Assembly (NCBI RefSeq): GCF_008017805.1 | Contig: NZ_VRTT01000039.1 | Coordinates: 1 to 64,000 of the forward strand | Source: Paenibacillus sp. N3.4 | Lineage (GTDB): Bacteria; Bacillota; Bacilli; Paenibacillales; NBRC-103111 | Reading direction: 5' to 3' | Length of the DNA stretch: 64,000 nucleotides | Shown here: positions 53,727 to 61,416 of the stretch, piece after piece | Layout of the letters: each line of letters begins with the position of its first letter | Numbering within the stretch: the first letter of the stretch is position 1 | Position numbers and translations under genes: made by a program | The notes under the pieces: model-generated | The model's input: only the letters and a program-made list of their open reading frames with translations | Databases searched by the model: none | What the model was told of the DNA's origin: nothing

Positions 53727-54416
53727 TTGTCTAGAACAACCATTCTTATAGCAGACGATCAACCCTTAATTCGCGACGGTTTAGCGGCCATTCTAAGTAT
53801 GGAGGACAAATATACCGTAGTAGCCAAAACGGGGGATGGGCTGACAACGATTGCGCAAGTACAACTGCATCGTCCTCAGCTTGTTTTGATGGATATCCAT
53901 ATGCCGAAGCTAGATGGCTTGGCAGCAACAAAACAAATCAAAACGGAATTTCCTGATATCAAAGTGCTGATTTTGACGACTTTTGAAGATGAAGCATATA
54001 TATGGGAAGCGATACGTCATGGAGCAAGCGGTTTTTTAGTTAAAGGGGTGGAGACAGAAAAAATTCTTTCTGCCATTCAGGACTGTCTGGATGGCAGAAT
54101 CAATTATCCTTTCAGCGTACAGCTGCGCCTTGCTCAAGCACTCCACTCCTCCGAACAACATGCCAATGAGTCGTCGAAACCGAATAGGGCCCCCTCTGAT
54201 CCCGATCATCCGTATGATGATAAATTAAGTGCTTTATCCATACAGGAGCGAAACATTGTAAAGAATCTAAAACAAGGAAAATCTAATCAAGCTATCGCTT
54301 CTGAGTTATTCTTAACCACAGGTACCGTGAAAAATTATTTGAGTGCCGTTTATAAAAAACTGAATGTTTCCAGCCGCTCTGAAACTGTCGCTTACCTTCA
54401 CGACAATGATCTTTAA
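53727..54416 (+). CDS. NarL/LuxR-type response regulator
   Basis: About 229 residues. Receiver domain: TILIADDQPLIRDGL, phospho-Asp in LVLMDIHMPKLDGL, and the conserved Lys in GFLVKGVE. C-terminal LuxR helix-turn-helix: LSIQERNIVKNLKQGKSNQA and LTTGTVKNYLSAVYKKLNVSS. A TTG start fits the GGAG eight bases upstream; a GTG nine bases earlier is the alternative. It is the partner of the preceding kinase. Confidence 0.93.
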   Translation: MSRTTILIADDQPLIRDGLAAILSMEDKYTVVAKTGDGLTTIAQVQLHRPQLVLMDIHMPKLDGLAATKQIKTEFPDIKVLILTTFEDEAYIWEAIRHGASGFLVKGVETEKILSAIQDCLDGRINYPFSVQLRLAQALHSSEQHANESSKPNRAPSDPDHPYDDKLSALSIQERNIVKNLKQGKSNQAIASELFLTTGTVKNYLSAVYKKLNVSSRSETVAYLHDNDL

Positions 54417-54423
54417 AAAATAA

Positions 54424-54453
54424 TAGGCGTTCACCCTGTAGAGTGAGCGCCTA
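54424..54453. terminator. Bidirectional terminator
   Basis: Stem TAGGCG-TCAC / GTGA-CGCCTA between the convergent regulator genes; a run of As precedes it, giving Ts on the minus strand. Confidence 0.75.
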
Positions 54454-56109
54454 ACTCCCTTCTCTGAAGTTTTTTCTGTATTCTCTAGGTGTTATACCCA
54501 CTTTTTTTCGGAAGCTAAAGGTAAAATAATTGGCATCGGAGTAACCCACTTTCTCTGCAATTTCCAGCGCTCTCAAATCGGTAGTGCGCAGCAGTGCCTT
54601 ACCCGCTTCCATTCTGATATGGTTCAAATAATTCACAAAAGTCATCTTTGTTTCTTTCTTAAATATGCTGCTGAAGTAGCCAGTGCTGATATGAAGGTGG
54701 CTGCATACTTTATTAATCGAAATATCACCCAAATGGTAGTGGTTTTTCGTGTATTCTTTGGCCCTCTCTACTATATTCATGTAAGTAGACTGACGGTTCG
54801 TGGCAATATGATTCTTGACACTGAAACAAATCTCGAGGAACCAAATCTTTGCCTCCTCAATCGTAGTGAAATTATTAATTTTTGTAAAAGGAACAAAATC
54901 CTCGCCTAATACCACATCGATATGAAGGTTCAAATCTTTGGCTGCTTTCAGGATGCAGGTTAATATTTCGAGCGAATAAACTTGATAGTCTTTAATCGAA
55001 ACGCCTGCCTCAACTCCTTGAAATAGCTCGTGAATCGTTTCCTTCATTTCCTGAATCGTTCCAACCTTCAAACAGCGGGTTAACGCATTCTCCCTTCGTT
55101 CGTCAAAACGAACCTTCTCCATGTTTCTTTTCTCTACATCCTCAATACAAATCAACCGATTGTTTCCTAAAATTAGCCTATAGTCGAGAGCCAGGATTGC
55201 ATCCTTGTAGGAGTAGCTAATCTTCGTTACATCTTTAACTGCAGCACCTATCCCTATCGTTACCGAAAACTTGAGATACTTTTTAACGCTATGGCGCACT
55301 TCTTCCAGTACTTTAATCGTTTCTACTAAAATAGTTTCTCTGCTGTAATCACTAACAGCGAGCACAACTACTTGATCATGATGCATAAATACGAGGCCTA
55401 GGCCAAATCGCTCAACAATCTCTACCGTTATATTGAGCAGCGAAATATGTTTTAACGTTTGATCCTCCGAATATTTCAATGAAACGGACCGGACCCGATC
55501 AGGCCTAACTCGATCATCTTCTTGGATCAGATGCCCATCGATTCTAATCACAGCGGCCACAAATCTGTTTCCTCCCAATTCCATGCCGTAGTTCGCCGCT
55601 TTATCTAACACTTCATTCAACGAAAGCCTACTGCCGCCGCTGATTAATGAAGAGAGGAACTTCTCCTTCAACACCGGTATGCTGTTACGATAATGCTCAC
55701 TCAACTGCTGAACATTCTCTAGATGAGCTATTTCTTGTTGAATCTTTTCCTTTATTTTGAGCAGCGCATTTATAAGTTCTTTTGCTGAAAAAGGCTTTAA
55801 CACAAATTCATCGATGTGCAGCTTAATCGCTTGCTGAGCATAATCAAACTCATCATGACCCGTGATAATGATGATTTTTATCATTGGAAATTGATCCCGA
55901 AGCGCTTCAGCAAATTGGAGACCATTCATAAATGGCATCTGAATGTCCGTTACTACAATATCAGGCTGTAAGCTCTCCACCATTTCGAGCGCTTCTCTTC
56001 CATTCTCTGCTTGACCTATGAGTTCTAACCCTAAAGCTTCCCATTCTACTTCGCGGACAACGCCTTCCCGCACATCCGCTTCGTCATCCACCAAGATCAC
56101 CTTATACAT
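54451..56109 (-). CDS. Orphan AraC-type response regulator (YesN-like)
   Basis: 552 residues. Receiver domain (YKVILVDDEADVREG, phospho-Asp in DIVVTDIQMPFMNGL, Lys in FVLKPFSAKEL), a middle domain of about 260 residues, and the AraC pair ISINKVCSHLHISTGYFSSIFKK and LEIAEKVGYSDANYFTFSFRKK. Start ATG with GGAGG. No kinase is next to it in the same transcript. A direct repeat ATTCAGAC spaced by 22 bp lies 70-100 bp upstream and may be its own binding site. Confidence 0.93.
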   Translation of the reverse strand: MYKVILVDDEADVREGVVREVEWEALGLELIGQAENGREALEMVESLQPDIVVTDIQMPFMNGLQFAEALRDQFPMIKIIIITGHDEFDYAQQAIKLHIDEFVLKPFSAKELINALLKIKEKIQQEIAHLENVQQLSEHYRNSIPVLKEKFLSSLISGGSRLSLNEVLDKAANYGMELGGNRFVAAVIRIDGHLIQEDDRVRPDRVRSVSLKYSEDQTLKHISLLNITVEIVERFGLGLVFMHHDQVVVLAVSDYSRETILVETIKVLEEVRHSVKKYLKFSVTIGIGAAVKDVTKISYSYKDAILALDYRLILGNNRLICIEDVEKRNMEKVRFDERRENALTRCLKVGTIQEMKETIHELFQGVEAGVSIKDYQVYSLEILTCILKAAKDLNLHIDVVLGEDFVPFTKINNFTTIEEAKIWFLEICFSVKNHIATNRQSTYMNIVERAKEYTKNHYHLGDISINKVCSHLHISTGYFSSIFKKETKMTFVNYLNHIRMEAGKALLRTTDLRALEIAEKVGYSDANYFTFSFRKKVGITPREYRKNFREGS

Positions 56110-56178
56110 AAACGTCCTCCTATTACCTTCAGTTGAACATCTTTATCTTAGTATGAGAGGACAAGCTTTCAAATCAGT

Positions 56179-56208
56179 ATTCAGACCTTTTCGTATAACA
56201 ATTCAGAC
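56179..56208. repeat. Direct repeat upstream of the orphan regulator, possible AraC site
   Basis: ATTCAGAC occurs at 56179-56186 and again at 56201-56208, a spacing of 22 bp (about two helical turns). AraC-family proteins commonly bind direct repeats with such spacing. Nothing else supports it. Confidence 0.4.
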
Positions 56209-56237
56209 TTTGCATCAGATGAGTTGGCAAACAAAAA

Positions 56238-56298
56238 AATCTTTTATCAAACTCCCCTTCCAGGTCAATATGACCAAAGGCAGCATGATAAAAGATTG
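56238..56298 (-). terminator. Terminator of the kinase/binding-protein/regulator operon
   Basis: Twelve-bp stem AATCTTTTATCA / TGATAAAAGATT; on the minus strand it is followed by a T-run. It lies next to the regulator stop at 56303. Confidence 0.75.
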
Positions 56299-56302
56299 TA
56301 GC

Positions 56303-57916
56303 TCATTGATTAACGACCTGACGGCTATGTCGGAAATCTTGAGGACTCATTTGGGTTTCTCGTTTAAACATTTTTGAAAAGTAAGGCAAGTTAGAAAATC
56401 CGACGGAAGTCGCAACACTGCCAACCGGCATTTCCGTTTTCAGCAGTAATTCCTTTGCTTTCCGTATCCGTTGTTTTAGAACGTATTCGGATAAGGATAA
56501 AGCCGTTTCTTTTTTAAAAATTCGGTTTAAATAGTCAGCGTTTAAATAAACATGCTGCGCAATCTCCTCACGCGAGATATCTTGGTGCAAGTGTATATCA
56601 ATATAGTGCATGACTTTCTCTACAACAGTTTGTGAGTTTTCCAGGGATTCCATATGATCCAAAACCAATTCAATAATCATATTCATCCATTCTCTAAGTT
56701 CTGTAACCGAGCGAGTTGCAGTCATCATAGGTTCTATAGAAACAGAGCTTGATAAAATTTGGTGCGCTTGATGTCCTTTTACTTTTAAAGTATAGTGTAC
56801 CATTTGCAAAAAATCTTGGTAAAGTTCTCGTAATAACGCAGAATCCAGCCTCTCAACTTCCATCCAACTGTCCAAAAAACAATTGATTGTCTGGATCAAT
56901 TCATGTCTCGATCCTAATTTTAACAATTCAAACCAAGAATTGATATTCGGTAATTGGATCATCCTTCGCTGCCAGTCCTTGTCATTCCGCACAAACACAC
57001 GATTGTCTGAATTCACGTTATCCGCCTCACGATGATATAAGGAATTAACCATCTCTTTTACATCTGAAATCTGTGTAGGCAGACCCATATAACAGGATAA
57101 ATCACAATAAAAATATTGATTACAGGAATGAATATACGTGTGGCATATTTCTTTTATTAGGTTGATGTCAAAATGATACCCCTCTGTCTCCATTAAAAAA
57201 ATGAGGATACTGCCACTTCGCTGCTGCACGATTTGAAAGTCAATCCCGATTAAATCGTTGAACTGTTCCTCTAAGGCATTCCTTAAAGCGTATTCCATAA
57301 TTTTATAATCACGGTTCGTTAAGGATTTATGCCACCGCTGAACACTAACCAGAACAGGCAAAAACTTCACATCAATCGTGTAGGGAATCGCTCTTTGCTT
57401 TAGTTCCTCCTGAATGGCATCTTTGTCAGAAGATAGGTGCTGATCCAATAAATCAATCCAAAAGCTTTCAATCAAACGGGGCTGATGAGACTTCCACAGT
57501 TGATGGGTATGTTCATAGTGACTAATCTCCCGCTTTTTGTTAATGATGTGCTGAGCTTTCTTAACCGCTTCTAATAATTCGGAAAATGGGACTGGCTTTA
57601 ACAAAAATTCAAGGCTTCCCATATGTAATGCTTGCTGCGCATACTTAAAATCAGCATGGCAGGTTAGAAAAATGACTTCTACTTTCAGGTTTTGTTCATT
57701 AATCCATGCTAGGAGCTCAAGTCCGTCACCTTGTGGCATCTCGATGTCACAGATCATAATATCAATCTGTACGTGCTGCAAAGCTTGTTTAGCTTGTCTA
57801 ATATTATAGGCAACTTGGGGCTCCTGAATGCCATACAATTCCCAAGCAATTCCTGACTTTACACAATCCACAGAATTAATATCATCATCTACTAGCAGTA
57901 GTTGATACTCATTCAT
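56303..57916 (-). CDS. AraC-type response regulator, cluster C
   Basis: 537 residues from ATG with GGAGGG upstream; the longer frame runs into the binding-protein gene. Receiver: YQLLLVDDDINSVD, phospho-Asp in IMICDIEMPQGDGL, and Lys in EFLLKPVPFSEL. AraC module: ISREEIAQHVYLNADYLNRIF and VGSVATSVGFSNLPYFSKMF. It is clearly paralogous to the cluster B regulator over the whole length. Its start overlaps the binding-protein stop by 8 bases, so all three cluster C genes are coupled. Confidence 0.92.
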   Translation of the reverse strand: MNEYQLLLVDDDINSVDCVKSGIAWELYGIQEPQVAYNIRQAKQALQHVQIDIMICDIEMPQGDGLELLAWINEQNLKVEVIFLTCHADFKYAQQALHMGSLEFLLKPVPFSELLEAVKKAQHIINKKREISHYEHTHQLWKSHQPRLIESFWIDLLDQHLSSDKDAIQEELKQRAIPYTIDVKFLPVLVSVQRWHKSLTNRDYKIMEYALRNALEEQFNDLIGIDFQIVQQRSGSILIFLMETEGYHFDINLIKEICHTYIHSCNQYFYCDLSCYMGLPTQISDVKEMVNSLYHREADNVNSDNRVFVRNDKDWQRRMIQLPNINSWFELLKLGSRHELIQTINCFLDSWMEVERLDSALLRELYQDFLQMVHYTLKVKGHQAHQILSSSVSIEPMMTATRSVTELREWMNMIIELVLDHMESLENSQTVVEKVMHYIDIHLHQDISREEIAQHVYLNADYLNRIFKKETALSLSEYVLKQRIRKAKELLLKTEMPVGSVATSVGFSNLPYFSKMFKRETQMSPQDFRHSRQVVNQ

Positions 57917-59441
57917 CAGGTCCCTCCACCATATTGGCATGATATTGTTTATTTTGATTCCATAACAAAAGCTGCTGCTGCTTCTCAGCAATAATGCGGT
58001 CAATCCCGGCCGATTTAAGCCTTAATCTAAATTCTGATAATTTTTCCTTAGGATCATAAGTCCCCGTCTCAAGCGCCATGACATATTGACTTAGGATACT
58101 TTTGACCGCAGCATACTCTGCTTTGACTGGCACCCAATCGAAAGTGAAACCAAGAGCTTTTGACATATGCGCATGCTTATTAAAGGCATCCATTTTCAAC
58201 CATAGATCAGAATCGTCACCGTTCCATATTCGGGAAATGAATTGATTGCCAATCCCCCACGAATTATATGAATATCCGGTGTTAGAAGCATTTATTCCGG
58301 CAGGATAATCAATGATATAAGGAGCGACCTGAACATAATGTTTTCCCTCAATACCGTTGTCCAATAAATTCACAATACGCTCATCTGAGTAAAGCAGATT
58401 GAGAAAACTCATCGCTTTCTCGGGGTTTAGAGAATTTTTATGAATGGTCATAATAGACGTATTCAGTTGTTTCGTTGTCATGACGGGTGATGTAAACGGA
58501 ACTGCAATCATCGGATACCCCGTCAATCTAGCCTCTTGCTTTTCAACATTCGGTTTCAAAGGGCTAAAATAAGCAAATGCTTTGCCAGCCCTGACCAACT
58601 CCGCCGCACTGTCTCTCGTAAAAACAACATCTTTGTCGATATAACCCGACAAGTACCAATTCCTGATCATGTCCAAATCCTTGGCATATTGCTCGCTGTC
58701 ATACAAATTGACAATTTGAAACTCATTGTCATATCCAGGCAGTATACCAATGCTATCATCCAACTCATCATATGTTCCTGATCGAATTCCGCCATATATG
58801 GTCCCTTTATAGGGAACTAACGGAGTAATCCCAGGCTCATTTTCTTGGATAGTCTGAAAAACGCTTGGCAAATCAGTAACTTTATTCATTTGAGCAAGAT
58901 TGATCTTATATTTATCAATGAGATCTTTGCGCATCACAATACCGTAATTCGTAGCCAAATCTCTCATACTAGGGACACCATAGATGCCTCCCATTCGATT
59001 GACACTATCTAGAATGTCTGAGCCAAGGACCTTTTGAATATCTTTCCCTTGCGTGGCTAGTAGATGGTTAAGCGGTATCAACTGATCTCCTTCGATCAAG
59101 GCATTTAACGTGCTGCTTCCAGCTAACATAAGATCGATTTGTTTATGATTCGGAGCCACCATGAGGCGTTTTAATTCAACTGAACTCATGTATGGCATAA
59201 GTTTGACAGTCGCGTCTATCCTCTCCTTTGTAATCTTGCTAATCTCCTTTTCCACTTCACTTAAATCACGCTGCGTGCTCGTATAATAATACAACGTGAT
59301 CTCATACGTAGATGACTCCTTCTGAGCAGCATTTAATGGAGCAGCCTTCTGCGGAGAAATCGATGAACATCCAACTAATTGCAGCGTTACAATAAGAAAG
59401 CACATTGCTTGAAAGGAGAAGTGTATCCTCTTTTTCCTCAT
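57909..59441 (-). CDS. LplA-type binding lipoprotein inside a two-component operon
   Basis: 510 residues from ATG with GGAGG upstream; the longer frame lacks one. Lipoprotein signal ending LQLVGCSS. The body matches the cluster B binding protein: GGIYGVPSMRDLATNYGIVM, TIQENEPGITPL, DNGIEGKHYVQVA, and WGIGNQFISRIW. It is encoded between a sensor kinase and its regulator with no permease genes next to them. It may deliver a sugar signal to the kinase rather than feed a transporter, as in the XylFII-LytS-YesN system of clostridia (inference). Confidence 0.88.
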   Translation of the reverse strand: MRKKRIHFSFQAMCFLIVTLQLVGCSSISPQKAAPLNAAQKESSTYEITLYYYTSTQRDLSEVEKEISKITKERIDATVKLMPYMSSVELKRLMVAPNHKQIDLMLAGSSTLNALIEGDQLIPLNHLLATQGKDIQKVLGSDILDSVNRMGGIYGVPSMRDLATNYGIVMRKDLIDKYKINLAQMNKVTDLPSVFQTIQENEPGITPLVPYKGTIYGGIRSGTYDELDDSIGILPGYDNEFQIVNLYDSEQYAKDLDMIRNWYLSGYIDKDVVFTRDSAAELVRAGKAFAYFSPLKPNVEKQEARLTGYPMIAVPFTSPVMTTKQLNTSIMTIHKNSLNPEKAMSFLNLLYSDERIVNLLDNGIEGKHYVQVAPYIIDYPAGINASNTGYSYNSWGIGNQFISRIWNGDDSDLWLKMDAFNKHAHMSKALGFTFDWVPVKAEYAAVKSILSQYVMALETGTYDPKEKLSEFRLRLKSAGIDRIIAEKQQQLLLWNQNKQYHANMVEGPDE

Positions 59442-59490
59442 ATTTTTACCTCCGGTTCCTAGCCTTATGTGGCAATCGGTAAGACGATTT

Positions 59491-61209
59491 CTACTTTGCA
59501 CCGAAGTTGTCTCCGTTTGAAAATGAAATATTCGCTTTATCCTGATACAATAAATGCAATCTTCTTTGGACATTAGCTATGCCAATATGTTCGCCATGCT
59601 CACTATAAAGATTTTGTTTCTTTTGCAATCGACTTAAAACATCTAGGGGAAATCCTTTTCCGCTATCATGGATATGTAGTTGGATACAGGGATCTGTGCC
59701 TGCAAGCTGTTCAATGGAGATTTGCAAATGAATGGGCTCGTCTAAAGTTACTGCATGCTTAATTGTATTTTCTACAAAGGTTTGAATAACAAGCGGTGGC
59801 ACTTTACAGGCAAGCAAGGACTCCGAAAAAGAAATATCAAAGGTTAGATGATTCGGAAATCTTAGCTTTTGTATTTTCAAATAATTACGGGTATGATTGA
59901 CCTCATCTTTTAGAGACACGAAGGTTAGATCCGTTCGAAACATAAACCTTAAATATTGAACAAGACAAAGTGTTATTTCCATGATCAAATCATATTTTTT
60001 CACTTGGGCAAGATTGTAAACGACATTCAGTGAATTAAGGAAAAAATGTGGATTCATTTGCAGCTGAAGATGCTTTAACTCTTCTTTTTGTTTTTGTAAT
60101 TGCTCCTCATAGACATTTATTTTCAGGTCTTGTATTTGGGAAACCATCTGATTAAAGGTTCGATTCATTAAAACGAATTCGTTCGATGTGGGTTGGTAGG
60201 TCACTTTACTGTTCAAATTCCCCATCTGCACGGCCCTCATTGCCGTGACCAGCTTATTAATTGGATAGAGAAAAACTTTTCTGAGAAAGAGAATAAAAAT
60301 AAGAAGACTGACTACCCAGCCAATTGAGATATACGTTAGAATACGCTGCATATACGGCAGGTTCTCCAAGATACTTGTATCTGGAATCCAGGCAACCAAG
60401 CTGAATTTCCCTTTTTGGGATTGTTGGCCTACGACCAAAAACTTTTCTTTTCCCCCCGTCAATACATAGCTATTGGGATCATAATCAATGTTGATCTCAT
60501 TGCGTATAAAGAAATTCGTATCTTCCATCGCTTGTTGATGATCCGTCACGAATAGCGCTTTCCCATGCTGTCCTAAATCAATGAAGTCAATGGGTACCAT
60601 CAGTTTTTTTACATTCGTCCAAGCGCCAAAATACACGGCTCCCTTTTTTACAATGTGATATAAATAATAGCTATTGTTCACAGTACTGATAGACCATTGA
60701 TCGTATTGATAATCAGATTTATTGAATGTGTTCAAAATATGTTTCAATTCGTTCCGAATCAGTTCCCGTTCCGTGTAACTGTAGCCCGGAAATGAAGTTG
60801 TTAATAGATCCTTGTTAGCTTCCGAATAGATAAAGAAAGAGTCGATAATTTTGTAATTGTTTACATCAACGATCAACTTATTATTTAACTGCACCTTAGC
60901 TGTATAATACGGCTGGTTCGTACCTGTTATGGCAGGCTCTAATCGCAGGAAATCAGGCTCAGTGGCCAAGGTATTATATAAGTATTTATCAACTTCCTCC
61001 AAATTCCGATCAATTTGCCCCATATAAAGATTAATCGTATGTAAGTTAGTTTGAAATACTTGCTTGCGCACCACTTGAATCGCATACTGATTGTTCCAGA
61101 TTAATAAAATAATGAGCGGCAAGGTAGTAATTAAAAATCCGAAAATTAGCTTGTATCGCAAAGACTTCATGTGATTTCTAAAAGAAAACCTCATATCCGG
61201 AGCTCTCAC
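59491..61209 (-). CDS. Sensor histidine kinase (YesM-like), cluster C
   Basis: About 567-572 residues. Membrane helices near 20-40 and 290-315, a large external sensor (about 45-285), HAMP, then a LytS/YesM core with MNPHFFLNSLNVVYN (phospho-His), IQTFVENTIKHAV, HDSGKGF and HIGIANVQRRLHLLYQ. It ends soon after the last ATPase strand. The start is uncertain: a GTG at 61209 and ATGs at 61194 and further in are all in frame. First gene of the kinase/binding-protein/regulator operon. Confidence 0.9.
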   Translation of the reverse strand: MRAPDMRFSFRNHMKSLRYKLIFGFLITTLPLIILLIWNNQYAIQVVRKQVFQTNLHTINLYMGQIDRNLEEVDKYLYNTLATEPDFLRLEPAITGTNQPYYTAKVQLNNKLIVDVNNYKIIDSFFIYSEANKDLLTTSFPGYSYTERELIRNELKHILNTFNKSDYQYDQWSISTVNNSYYLYHIVKKGAVYFGAWTNVKKLMVPIDFIDLGQHGKALFVTDHQQAMEDTNFFIRNEINIDYDPNSYVLTGGKEKFLVVGQQSQKGKFSLVAWIPDTSILENLPYMQRILTYISIGWVVSLLIFILFLRKVFLYPINKLVTAMRAVQMGNLNSKVTYQPTSNEFVLMNRTFNQMVSQIQDLKINVYEEQLQKQKEELKHLQLQMNPHFFLNSLNVVYNLAQVKKYDLIMEITLCLVQYLRFMFRTDLTFVSLKDEVNHTRNYLKIQKLRFPNHLTFDISFSESLLACKVPPLVIQTFVENTIKHAVTLDEPIHLQISIEQLAGTDPCIQLHIHDSGKGFPLDVLSRLQKKQNLYSEHGEHIGIANVQRRLHLLYQDKANISFSNGDNFGAK

Positions 61210-61323
61210 CTCTGATTTCTGACAGTCACCCTCTTATACAAATAATAATACTCTGAAACGCTTACATATAACATGGGAAATCCTTCTCAAAACAATTAAA
61301 ATCTTGATTAGTTTCTAATAAAC

Positions 61324-61368
61324 AAAAAATGGTCGGGCAGGAATACTAACCTGCTCAACCATTTTTCG
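61324..61368. terminator. Terminator of the GH3-SLH gene
   Basis: Stem AAAATGGT-GGGCAGG / CCTGCTC-ACCATTTT with T-run on the minus strand; it follows the GH3 stop at 61417 by 50 bp. Confidence 0.8.
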
Positions 61369-61416
61369 TAATCAATGCTCCAGTTGCACCCGGGTATTTT
61401 ACTTCTAACGAACCAT

